A stretch of DNA of 64,000 nt from Limnomonas spitsbergensis (lineage: Eukaryota; Chlorophyta; Chlorophyceae; Chlamydomonadales): positions 6,850,501 through 6,914,500 of the forward strand of contig JAYJMM010000039.1 in assembly GCA_037349105.1 (NCBI GenBank), in the 5' to 3' direction. The stretch's first letter is position 1. Every line of letters begins with the position of its first letter. Below the pieces are notes generated by a model. It made no database searches. It was not told where the DNA came from and was given only the letters and a program-made list of their open reading frames with translations. Shown in pieces: positions 43,101-52,359 of the stretch. The position numbers and the translations under genes were made by a program.

Positions 43101-46100
43101 AGGATGACCTGGGCCAACTTACTCAACACTTAATCCACACCTTTCACACCGATTCCTCACCTGAATGCTGCGGGTCGCGTTCCTTGACCACCTTACTTTA
43201 CACTTACTCAACACCTTTCGCACCTATTCATCACCTGCTGCTGACAGTCGCGGTCCTAAACCGGACGAGTTGGACGACGCTAACTGAACACCTTTCACAC
43301 CAATTCCACACCAATCTCCATTACCTGGCGCTGCTGCCTGTTGCGGTCCTGGATAGGATGAGGTGGACCACCTTATTGACTGAGCCTGTCATCCTCAGGG
43401 CAACCGCCTGAGAAACAATAGCAGGGGGAAACACAGGGGGGGACATTGGAGAAACTTCAGAACTTGGGGGAAATGTTTTGGAGCGAGACGACGGAAGACC
43501 TTAGTTGCTGCTGAACATGCCAATTGCCACATGATGACACGAGTAAGGTGAAAAATGATGGGCCACACACGATGTACCGCTTTGAACTGCCAATAATCAC
43601 ACATATTTCTCGAGGCACCTCCCATTTCACTGATATACATCCCGCGGAATTCTGTCCACCCAGCGGTACATTTACCCCAATCCAACTAACCGTCCTGCGT
43701 TGCGGTGCAGTACGGTGCGGTACAGTCCCCCCTCCGCCCCCCCGCTCCCTCACTGTTAATCCCGCTCCCCCCCCCATCCCCTCTGCGCGCACCTGCGCCA
43801 GCTCGCGGTGCAGCTGGGCAATGTCGAACGCCTCTGGCGTGCGCTCGCGGGACAGCGGGATGCGGCAGTACGACAGGCTGTAGCCCTCCGCCACCAAGCC
43901 CTCCGCCATCTGGCGGGGCGAGCAGAGCGCCACACCGCTATGGGGGTCCACGGCCTCCCAGAAAGGCGCAACGGCAGCACCTTGGGATATAGGAAGGATA
44001 GGTGTGGGGAGGTGTGGAGATAGGTGTGCGGGTACACCACGGCAGCACCTTGGGATAGGGGGGAGGCTTTAATATAGCCCACATCTTTGTTGTAACAGAC
44101 TCGTTGACGTAGCGCGGGTTCTGGGCCTGGGTCAGTGCCTGGGTGAAGGGGTAGTGACATATTTATCCATTCGTCAGGTTGAGGCCCAAATACTGAGAGG
44201 GCATTTCAGGATTACAAAGTTTAATACCGGCTGAAGGTTCGGGCAGTCGGGAGTCTCATCCAAGGGATCCACTGGGCGGTCACGCCCCCCCCAAGGGTAA
44301 AGCACTGGGCTCCCCGGCGCTGACACCCCCCAGGCGCATGCATTGCCCCCCACCCCCCCTCCGCCTCCTCACCTCCCGGCCCACCCAGGCACAAACTCGC
44401 CGCCCACTATAGACGCATCCCCCCTCCTGCCCTCCCCCCCCCTCCACCTCCTCTCAACCAAGTTCTTATCCACCAGAGCCGCAACATCTTGTCTCCCTTC
44501 ACGCCCACCGTCAAGCCACCCACCCTCTGGCCGAAGAGCTTCATCCCTCCCAAGTGCACGCTCCCCAACAACCAGAAGCAAAATCCCCGCCCACCCAGGC
44601 ACACGCTCTCCGCCCACTAGACGCAACCCCCATCCTGCCCTCCCGGCACCCACCTCCTCTCCCCCGGGTTTCTATCCACTAGAGCGGTCATGTCGTCTCC
44701 CGTCGCACCCCCCTCCAGGCCGCCCTCCTTCTGGCCGAAGAGCTTTACCCACCCAGGCACGCTCCCCTTTCACCCCGACGCAAGCTCCCCGCGCACTAGA
44801 CGCCCCCCCTCCGACCTCCCTCCTCTTACCCGGGTTTCTGTCTACTAGAGCCGTCACGTCGTCTCCCGTCAAGCCGCCCTCCTTCTGGCTGAAGAGTGTG
44901 GCACCTCCAGGCACACCCGTGCCGGGGGGTTTGGCGATGGAGGCGCCGCTGCCAGGCGCGCCGGGCTGCTTGTCAAAGGGGGGGAGCTCCTTTGTGGAGG
45001 AGGGAGGTTTGGGGAGAAGTGTGGGTGGGGGAGGTGTGGTGTGAAGTGTGTGTGTGGTGGGAGAGGTGTGGCAAACAAGTGTGTGGGGTGGGGGAGGTGC
45101 TGCAGTCTCCTTCTTTGCCACCCCCTCTCCCACCTGACACGGCAAGCCCCTGTCTCCCCATCTTCATTGTCACCTTGCGCCACCTTGTCATTCGGTCTCC
45201 CCTCCTCCCTCACTCCCATTCTCCCCCCTCGTACAGTAGGATCCTCTTCCTCCTCATGGTAACCTTGCGCCACATTGCCATTCAGTTTCCTGCCGTCTCT
45301 CCCTGCCCCACCCCCACCTGGCGGGACAAGACCTCTCCCCCCCTCCCCCCCATTCAGTTTCCTGCCGTCTCTCCCTGCCCCACCCCCACCTGGCGGGACA
45401 AGACCTCTCCCCCCCTCCCCCCCATTTTTCACACATTGTGCAGTTAGATCTCTTTATTCCCCCTCTCCCCCCTCCTTGTCCCACATGTTGCAACAGAATC
45501 CTGCCCCCCCCCCACCTCATGGTACCTAGCCCCACATTGCCATTCAGTCTCCCTGCCTTCTCTTCCTGTCCCTAACCCTCCTGGTGGAAGGAGTGGAACA
45601 AGACCTCACCTCCCTCCCCCCCCCCCCCCCTTTCTCCCAGGCTGTGAAGCATTATCTCTTCATCCCTCCTCTCCCCCCTAGCTGTCTATCCCCCCTCTCC
45701 CCCCTTGTCCCACCTGATGCAACAGGATCCTGCCTCCCCAGCTGCCAACCTCGTCCTGAACATCCTCCTTGAGCAGCAGCTCCAACTCCTCCAGCTGCAA
45801 GCAGAGCAAGCAGAGTAAGCAGCAGGCAACAAGATAAATACAAACACAATGTGCATCAAAATCAAGTTACTGTCAGTCGGAGCTAACAGCAGCTCCAACT
45901 CTTCCAGCTGCAAGCAGAGCAAGCAGCAGGCAGCCAGGCACCATGCTAAAACACGCAATGTGCACCAAATTCAAATAGCTGCAAGCTGCAGCTAACAGCA
46001 GCTCCAACTCCTCCAGATGCAAGCAGAGCAAGCAGCAGGCACCGAGTTCAAAATGAAACGGGCATCGCATTTCAGCAGCTGTAAGCAGAACACACATCAG

Positions 46101-49100
46101 GCATCACATTTCAGCATTTGAAGGACAAGTAGCAGTGGGATGAAAAGGAGGCATCACTTTCTGAGCAGCTCGAACCCCTGCAGCAGCGAGGAGGGATAAC
46201 AGCAAACAACCACTTGGGAGGTAACAAGGTAGTTGCCAGAAAGAGCGAGTGCCACATGAAAAGAAATGGGCATCGCATTCCACTGCTCCAGGGGAAAACA
46301 GCGGAGGGCATCATATGATCAATGAAGGATAAGATCTGGTGAAGCACGCAGGCTTGAGTGGGCGTTTAAGAGTTTCTTATTTGGGTCAGGAAGCTGGCTC
46401 CGGAGCTGGTTCTGCTCCTGCACCTGCTGCTTCCGGAGCTGGTTCTGCTTCCTCTGGAGCTGAGTCTGCTGGTTCTGCTGCAGGCAATGGTGGTTACGGA
46501 GCTGGGTCTCCTGCTTCTGGAGCTGGGTCTGGAGCCTGGGCTAATCTTTTACCAGAAGATCAACGAGTCAGCTTATATAAGAGAACAAAGCACACACATT
46601 TTCAATTGTCCAGTTTGCCGCTAGTCTGTAGGTATGTTGATGTGGGTAACTATCGAGGGGCGCGCTGATATCAGGTGCTGGAAAACAGCACTCCTCACTG
46701 AATTGACACGACACCGCCGCTTACCCTCTCCTACCTGCTTTGCTGGGAAATGCAAGGCATGTTGCCAGGGCCCATACTTATTCACACCTTGCTGTCACGG
46801 TGCAGCACTTAAATGACTGAATCACTGCACAAAGGCATACCGGGCTAAAAATCTGGTATGGAATCACATACGGTATACTCACGGGCTTGCGGTGAATTCA
46901 CACATTAAATGAAAACATGTCACCCACCTGCTTTGCGTGGATGCCGGCGTGGTGCAGCGCCGCAGCGGGCATCTCTAGCTCGCGCCTGGGACACAATTGG
47001 AGCAGCAGGGGGCAGGGTGGAGAGTGATGGATGCAGGTTTCGCGACCTCAACCCAGGTCCCAATGCTGTAGACCTTGACAAGGTCCAGGTTTGGGGTTTA
47101 GACCCTACACCCTAAACCTCAACCACGTTATAATGCAGTAGACCCTAACATGGTCCAGGTTTCGGAGCTAGTGGCTCTGGAGTTGATTGACCTCAGTCTC
47201 CTTGCCAGGTTTGGGGGTCAATACCATATTCCCCCCCCCTCCCCCCCTATCCTCCTCTCCCCATGCGCAGGTCCCCCCTACCCCCCCGCCTATTTTCCCA
47301 TGCACCTGGCCTGCCATTGATGTACACACTTATGTGCACTGGCAGTACAGGGTTGGCAATACATGCCATAACCCTCAATTCCCACTTTTAGCCATGGCCT
47401 ATGGTTGACACACCATCCCAGATTTGGGCTAAGCACATACATCGGGGGTTCAGGACTTCAGGGTTCAGCAGTCAGCACAGGAAACTATGTTTGAAAAAAC
47501 CAAACCCTTAACCCACCTGGTGTACGGTGTGCCATTGATGTACACTGCCAGCTCCTCCCTCACGTCCGTTATGACGACGTATGTGGACTTTCCGCCATCG
47601 GTGCCGTTGAGGCAGCCGAGGTCATTGAGCAGGGAGCGCATCTCCTCGGCAGTGACGTTGCCTGGAGGGGTAACGATGGGCGAGGAAGTGTGAAAAAAAC
47701 GTTGAGAATTGTAAGGACGTGTGAAGGGGTGAGGATGTGTGAGGCCTGTGAACGAGCTGCCTTTGAAGCCACAGAGTCAGATGAGGTTGCGTGAAGGGGC
47801 ATCGTTCTTTTGAAGGTGGGTATTTAGAGTTTCCCCCCGTTCAGGATCTAGGTCCCCCTGTCCTGGGCCCCCCTGTCTATAAGGTGGGTCCCCCCTGTGT
47901 AGCAGTGTGACAAAATGTGACGGTGTGTGTGATGTAAATGGAGTGGGTGAAGTGGGGCGGGTGAGTGGCTGAAGGTGGTGGAGTGTGTGAAGTGTGAAAC
48001 ATGGAGTGTGAGAAGTGGGGAGGGTGAGTGGCTGAAGGTGGTGGAGTGTGTGAAGGGTGAAACATGGAGTGTGAGAAGTGGGGAGGGTGAGTGGCTGTAG
48101 GTGGTGGAGTGTGTGAAGGATGAAACATGGAGTGTGAGAAGTGGGGAGGGTGAGTGGCTGAAGGTGTAGCTGATCGGTGATTTTCAGCGGCAGTAGAAGC
48201 ACGGGGAGCGAAGGAGGAACCTCGTACCCCCCTGCAAGGCGGCAACATGAGACATAGGGGAGGGGGGCTCACCCCCATAAGAACAGTAGCAAAAGGTGGC
48301 AATGGGAGGGGGGAGGGGTAGGACCATGAAGACCCGGGGTGGAAGATACGTGGGGACAGGATCCTCATAAAGCCCAAGCGGGAGACAGGTGGGTGAGGGG
48401 AAGACCCTCAGGACCCCCAGAAGAAAACCAGCGGCGCGCTCACAGACTGAGAAGATGTGAAGGCCGAGCGCTTGCCGCACATAATCAGCGGCAGCAGCAA
48501 CATCAGAAGCAGAAGCAACAAAGGCAGCAGCGGTGTGCGTTTTGGGGGGGGGAGGGGGGCAGGACGCTCACTCACCGACTGAGAAAATGGGCAGGTCGTT
48601 GGCCTGCCTCACAATCTTCCGTGTGGAGGGGGAGAAGCTGATGGAGGTCTGGAGGCTGGCGGGCTGAACCTGAGCAGGATGAGGGTTTAGGAGTGTGGGT
48701 TTAGGGTTTAGGGTATACGGGCGAGGGTTAAGGGTTTTAGGGGGCTGGGGTGAGGGGGGGGGAGATGAGGGCCAGTATCAGGGGCTGACGTGGATGAGGG
48801 CAGGCTACACACCCGTTTAAGGGGTTTGGGTGTGTGTGTGTGTGGTGGAGGGGGGGGGGGTGAGGGTTTAGGGGTGAGGGTTCAGGGATAGGAGGGTTAA
48901 GGTGAGGGGTGAGGGGTGAGGGGGGGGTGGGGGTGGGGGGGTGAGGGCCAGTATGAGGGGCTGATGTGGATGAGGGCTGGCTGCACACCTGTGTAAGGGG
49001 CGTGTGTGTGTGGGGGGGTGAGGGTTTAGGAGTAAGGATTTAGCGGTGAGGGTTTCAGGGTGAGGGTTCGGGGATAGGAAGGCTGGGGTGAGGGGGGGGT

Positions 49101-52100
49101 GAGGGCCAGTATGAGGGGCTGATGTGGATGAGGGCTGGCTGCACACCTGTGTAAGGGGCGTGTGTGGGGGGGGGGCTGAGGGTTTAGGGGTGAGGGGGCC
49201 GGGGTGATGGTTAAGGGGTAGGGTGGCTGGGATGCGAGGGGGCCGGGTGAGAGGGTTAGAATGAGAGGGCTGATATGGAGAAATTGTGGAGAAAACCCTC
49301 CCCTCTCCCCTGACCCCTCTCCCTCCTCTTGCCTGCGGGTGGACGTAGGACTTGAGGATGGTCCTGCGGGTGATGGTGCGTCCGCGCCTCTTGCTCAGCA
49401 CGCGGCCCTGCTCCTCCAGATCCACTGCTCCCTCAGCAGCCTGCATGGGAGGAGGCGGGGGCAGGGTGGGATGGGGGCGGGGGCGGGACGGCAGGCATAT
49501 TGAGGCTTGGGAGAGAGAGCTTGCCCTTCTCCTCGAGGTCCACTGCGATCTCAGCGTCCCTAGGAAGGAATTGTCACCTGCTGATGTGAGCAAACTGCCA
49601 GCAGCCGGGCCATGGGTAGGGGCGCCAGGGCAGCTGCTGTATCACCCAATACAGCACCCTTGTCACTGATAGAAGGAACCGCCTAAACCCTAAAACCCAG
49701 TAGTTGTCGTACCTGCTGGGGTGTGTACACTGCCAGCAGTCGGGCCATGGGCAGGGGTGCCAGGGCAGCTGCAGGGTTCTGTTGGATGGCTTCTATGGCG
49801 GCCTTGAGGTCCGGGCGGCTCTCCATCCAGCTGCTGAAGGGCTCTGAGAGGACAGGGGATCGAGAGGGGTGAGGGAATGGCTCTGAGACTGGGAAAGGGG
49901 ATCAAGAGGGGTGAGGCAGGCAAACAATGCCCTTCACGTATGGCAGCAATTCACTGCTCTCTGGTCTGGTAATGTGGGGAGAAAGACCAGCCTGTATATA
50001 AACATATTTAAGAGATAAACGCCTCCGCTGTGATAAGTGCAGCCCTGTGCCTCTCACAGCTTTCTGGTCCAATGACGTCCAGGTGAAAGCCCAACGCACT
50101 CGAAAAAACAGGGAGGGTAGAGAGCCCGACCCACTTGAGAAAATCACATACAGCAAAGAATTAACCCCTCTCTACCTCTGCTCTCAACCGTGCAACTCTG
50201 TGCCCCTCACAATTTTTGGGTCCAATATGCTCCGGTTGAGAGCCTAACCCACGTGAACAAGGGCCCCCCTGCTGTTTAAACCTAAGGCACCGCATACATA
50301 TCTGCTCCAATGTGCTGAAGGCAACAGCCAAACCCATTTCAAACACGCACAACAAATATAATTTAGGATGAACACAGTGTCCTTCTGTTAGCTGGGCAGG
50401 AGCCCTGTGGCACACAAGGCTTGCTGGTCAGATGTGCCGCAAGCAAAAGTCCCTCCCTCTCAAATATAATTCAGGATGCAACACGCCTTCCCTCTATCAG
50501 CTGTGCAAGAGCTCTGTGGCACACAAGCATTTCGGGTCCGATATGCCGCAAGGCTTTCTGGTCGGATGTGCTGCCGGGGTCAGGGAAGGGGCCTCCTTGA
50601 GAGGAGCAGTGACAGCCAGCAGGGGCGCTGATGAATAGTGTGGGTGTGGGGCTTTCAGGTCGGATGTGCCGCAAGCAAAAGTCCCTCCCTTTCAAAATAT
50701 GAGGACTGAGGATCTGATGACCCTGTGAACAAAAGGTATTGTGCAATGAAGCCTGCACTGCTCACGGCTCTTTCGTCCTACATGTTCCAGGTAAAAGCTG
50801 GAAACAGTTCTACAAAGTATTTATAATCCTAACTGTACACAACAAATGTCTCTTCATACTCTAAGTACCCGAACATCAAAATGTCTCGTGCTCAACCCTT
50901 AACAACAAAGCCACCACGCTGGAAGGGCTTGCAAACGAAAGATCAGTGCCTTCACACTCAAAGGGTTTGCAAACAAAAAAATCAGTGCCTTACCGCTTGG
51001 GAGCTTGCAAAGAAAGACCCTGTGTGCCACTCACGGGTCTCAGGTCCAATGTGTTCCAGGTAGAAAGCAAACGCGATCAGGATGCAGTACCGCTCCAGGT
51101 ACGCGCTGCCTTTCTTGAATGCAGCAGTGCGCTGCTGCAGCTCGGGTCGCATGAACTTGTAGCTGTTGCGCGGCTTGCGGTACCTGCAGCACCACGGGGT
51201 GAGGATGCAGGTGTTAAGGAGGGGGTATGGATTGTCTGTTTTCCGATCTCAGGTTGCATGAACTTGTAGCTGTTACGCGGCTTGCGGTACCTGAAGCACC
51301 ACGGGGGGGGGGCACAGGTGTATGGAAGGGCTAGTTTCTACGGTCTGGGTCACCTCAGGTCACAGGCGCCTTCCCCTCCCCTTTCCCCTCCCCTCCCCTC
51401 CCTGACCCCTCCCCTCCCTGACCCCTCCCCTCCCTGACCCCCCCCCCCTGCCTCCCCTTTCCCTTCCCCCCCTGACGCCCCCTCGTCCTCTCCCCTCCCC
51501 CTGTTGTTTCTCACTTCATGATCTCCACGCGCAGGTTAATGAGGTCACTGGCTGCATCCGCCATCTTGTCCACCACGGCCTTGCTGCGCTCCCCCTCCTC
51601 CAGCAAGCGAACCTAAGAGAAAGGAAATCAACAGATAGGCACATCTGAACAAGAATGGGCATCATGTTACACTTCATCATTTGGCATGTCAGGATAGGCC
51701 TTGAAGGTCGCTGCCCTCCCCCTCCTCCAACTGGACCACCTATCAGGACACATGGTTGGACGCATGACTCTTGCAGGGGCACATCAACATCGATAAGTAA
51801 ATGGGATTGCATGGACGGGCATGTTCGAATTGGCATGAAAGGATGGACATGCACACTATTGAGCGCTTGAGGTACGAATCCTAGGCGCGCATCAGGCACA
51901 GGTTGTGAACTTGGCCAGGGCCACGCGCCCAAGAGCAACTGCACGTGCTTCCATATGAAATATATCCATCCTTGCACTGGATCCAGATGGTCTGGAACCA
52001 GATCTAAATCCATCAATGCCGTGGATCTGGATCTAATGAATCCATCCATGTGCCAAGCTTCCGGGTCGAATCCATCCATGCCCTAGATCCAAACCTAGAT

Positions 52101-52211
52101 CCAAACCTGCCCTAGATCCGAATCTTCACTCACCACACGCCTCACACCAACGTAGCCTCCCGCGGCCAGTGTCCGCTGCTCCTCCAGCTGCTCCGGCTCC
52201 AAATCCCAAAC
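40164..52211 (-). CDS. PALD1: Paladin-like protein (PTP-like phosphatase fold), C-terminal 650 aa
   Basis: Sixteen minus-strand exons, all phase-compatible: 52211-52134, 51612-51515, 51183-51035, 49843-49713, 49440-49333, 48669-48576, 47661-47517, 46985-46928, 45794-45750, 44989-44830, 43980-43793, 43371-43325, 42643-42467, 41775-41622, 41125-40911 and 40269-40164 (stop). The paladin pattern occurs twice. The tail of one unit is VVRLLEEGERSKAVVDKMAD, LINLRVEIMKYR and AYLERYCILIAFAFYLE. A whole last unit follows: GRTITRRTILKSYVHPQ, STYVVITDVREELAVYINGT, GYSLSYCRIPLSRERTPEAF, the P-loop position LILSRTATGSSARF, GIMSLCRLLPGGFDAKCTVD and LGVHYLKRYFLLICYR. The P-loop lacks the catalytic Cys and the GRTT of active units, so this last unit is probably catalytically dead. 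The 5' part lies beyond the satellite array or is lost. One intron (after 49333) uses a GC donor. Confidence 0.85.
40320..40415 (-). repeat. Two decayed copies of the 40269 acceptor region
   Basis: Plus-strand text around the real exon start is GTGTGAACTGCAGGCCCGGA then GAGTCCAAG. Copies at about 40326 (GGTGGACTGCAGGCGGAGAG) and 40373 (GGTGTGAACTGCAGGCTGAG, AGAGTCCG) lie upstream in the intron. Confidence 0.7.
40500..40832 (-). repeat. Decayed copies of the 40911 donor region
   Basis: The donor region of exon 41125-40911 reads, on the plus strand, CACCTGTAGCAGATAAGCAG then GAAGTACCGCTTGAGG. Copies near 40771 (CACCTGTAGCAGATAAGCAG, GAAATACCGCTATAGG) and 40635 (ATCAGCAGCAGATACGCAGG, AAGTGTCGCTCGAGG), and a weak one near 40512, are about 135 bp apart. 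Confidence 0.75.
41126..41455 (-). repeat. Copies of the 41125 acceptor region
   Basis: GGGGCCGTGCCAGAGGCCTC then AGCCTCACCCTACAGTGTGA at the functional acceptor recurs at about 41237 (GGGGCGGTGCCCAAGGCCTC, AGCCTCACCCTGTGGAATGA) and 41411 (GGGGCCATGCCTGAGGCAAC, AGCCTCTCCCAGCAGGATGA). CAGGGCTTGGGGCAAAGAC-type filler separates them. Confidence 0.75.
41456..41580. repeat. ACCAGCTGTACCGCACCCTGC-type repeat in paladin intron
   Basis: Short alternating units (ACACCAGCTGTACCGCACCC, TGCACCAGCAGTGCCGCA) repeat about four times with period near 30-33 bp between exon 41622 and the decayed acceptor copies. Confidence 0.7.
42085..42465 (-). repeat. Three decayed copies of the 42467 donor region
   Basis: The functional donor region reads CACCTGCACAACGACATGAT then TCCGCGGTACTCCCCGGACT on the plus strand. 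Copies start near 42337, 42212 and 42085 (for example CACCTGCACAAGGAAATGAT then GCCGCAGTACTCCCTGGACT). All are about 125 bp apart and each is preceded by GCACCCTAAACTCCCCC text. Confidence 0.8.
42666..42820. repeat. GTGCATGTACATATGTGC-type repeat in paladin intron
   Basis: Alternating GT/CA-rich words such as GTGTGCATGTACATATGTGC recur several times, part of the intron between exons 43325 and 42643. Confidence 0.7.
43067..43275 (-). repeat. Three decayed copies of the 43325 P-loop exon donor
   Basis: The 47-nt P-loop exon reads, on the plus strand, TGCTGCCTGTTGCGGTCCTG then GATAGGATGAGGTGGACCAC. Copies lie at 43217-43272, 43157-43203 and 43067-43122 (for example TGCTGCCTGTCGCAATCCTG then GGCAGGATGACCTGGGCC). 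Separators of ACACCTTTCACACC type recur too. Confidence 0.75.
44030..44062 (-). repeat. Decayed copy of the 43980 acceptor
   Basis: CGGCAGCACCTTGGGATA occurs at the real acceptor (43972-43989) and again at 44040-44057, so an 18-base copy of the junction lies 68 bp further into the intron. Confidence 0.7.
44440..44750 (-). repeat. Two large decayed copies of the 44830 donor and exon end
   Basis: The last about 75 bases of exon 44989-44830 (plus-strand CGGGTTTCTGTCTACTAGAG, CCGTCACGTCGTCTCCCGTC, GCCGCCCTCCTTCTGGC) are repeated near 44665-44740 (CGGGTTTCTATCCACTAGAG, CGGTCATGTCGTCTCCCGTC) and 44455-44550 (AAGTTCTTATCCACCAGAGC, CGCAACATCTTGTCTCCCTT). CACCTCCTCTC-like donor text precedes each. 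Confidence 0.85.
45281..45425. repeat. Two identical-looking 69-72-bp tandem units
   Basis: CATTCAGTTTCCTGCCGTCT, CTCCCTGCCCCACCCCCACC and TGGCGGGACAAGACCTCTCC occur twice in direct succession within the intron between exons 45750 and 44989. Less similar versions lie around 45150-45250 and 45530-45640. Confidence 0.85.
45880..46110 (-). repeat. Copies of the 45794 acceptor and exon start
   Basis: CAGCAGCTCCAACTCCTCCA then GCTGCAAGCAGAGCAAGCAG is the functional junction on the plus strand. Copies at about 45888 and 45997 are almost unchanged (one to three differences over 40 bases); a weak one is near 46075 (CAGCAGCTGTAAGCAGAACA). Confidence 0.85.
47930..48165. repeat. 63-bp minisatellite, about 4 copies
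   Basis: Units contain GAGTGTGAGAAGTGGGGAGG, GTGAGTGGCTGAAGGTGGTG and GAGTGTGTGAAGGGTGAAAC. Copies are nearly identical. The array sits in the paladin intron between exons 48576 and 47661. Confidence 0.9.
48430..48490 (-). repeat. Decayed copy of the 48576 donor region
   Basis: GCTCACAGACTGAGAAGATG then TGAAGGCCGAGCGCTTGCCG resembles the real CTCACCGACTGAGAAAATGG then GCAGGTCGTTGGCCTGCC, 135 bp away. Confidence 0.65.
48670..49250. repeat. G-rich intron with three about 190-bp units and TTTAGGG motifs
   Basis: GAGGGCCAGTATGAGGGGCT, GATGTGGATGAGGGCTGGCT and GCACACCTGTGTAAGGGGCG recur near 48768, 48944 and 49104. Between them are GGGTTTAGGG and GGGTTAAGGG words resembling green-lineage telomere repeats. 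Confidence 0.8.
49505..49650 (-). repeat. Decayed copies of the 49440 acceptor and 49713 donor
   Basis: The text at 49517-49560 (CTCGAGGTCCACTGCGATCT) copies the 49440 exon start (CTCCAGATCCACTGCTCCCT). The text at 49572-49640 (CAGCAGCCGGGCCATGGGTA, GGGGCGCCAGGGCAGCTGC) copies the 49713 donor side (CAGCAGTCGGGCCATGGGCA, GGGGTGCCAGGGCAGCTGC). The intron between these two exons is thus built largely from their own ends. Confidence 0.85.
50050..50810 (-). repeat. Series of decayed copies of the 51035 donor region
   Basis: The functional donor side reads GGTCTCAGGTCCAATGTGTT then CCAGGTAGAAAGC. Related blocks occur near 50060 (TTTCTGGTCCAATGACGTCC), 50213 (TTTTGGGTCCAATATGCTCC), 50302, 50420 (TGCTGGTCAGATGTGCCGCA), 50530, 50655 (TTTCAGGTCGGATGTGCCGC) and 50768 (TTTCGTCCTACATGTTCCAG), at roughly 100-150-bp spacing. 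Each is usually preceded by CTCTGTGGCACACA or CTGTGCCCCTCACA. Confidence 0.75.
51244..51310 (-). repeat. Near-identical copy of the 51183 acceptor and exon start
   Basis: GCATGAACTTGTAGCTGTT[AG]C, GCGGCTTGCGGTACCTG and CAGCACCACGGGG at 51140-51199 are repeated at 51247-51306 with about four differences in 59 bases. This is the youngest junction duplication seen in the paladin gene. Confidence 0.9.
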
Positions 52212-52359
52212 CTAAGAAGTTGTACATTGCCAATCACTAAAATCAGAGGAGCCAGAGAGAGCAGCGAATAGATGGTGCGGCCATGCTGATGCTGTCAATA
52301 TCTATCTTATTTTTGCTCCACAGTCTATCGCGCGTTTCTTCAACCGCTTCCAACCGTCA

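Noticed and set aside
44040..44160. Candidate extra paladin exon with ALTQAQNPRYVNE-like text
   Set aside because: No donor and phase combination inserts it between exons 44830 and 43980, while direct splicing of these two keeps the frame.
48690..48740. Interstitial telomere or chromosome end
   Set aside because: Only a few TTTAGGG-like words are present, without a long uniform array, and gene exons continue on both sides.
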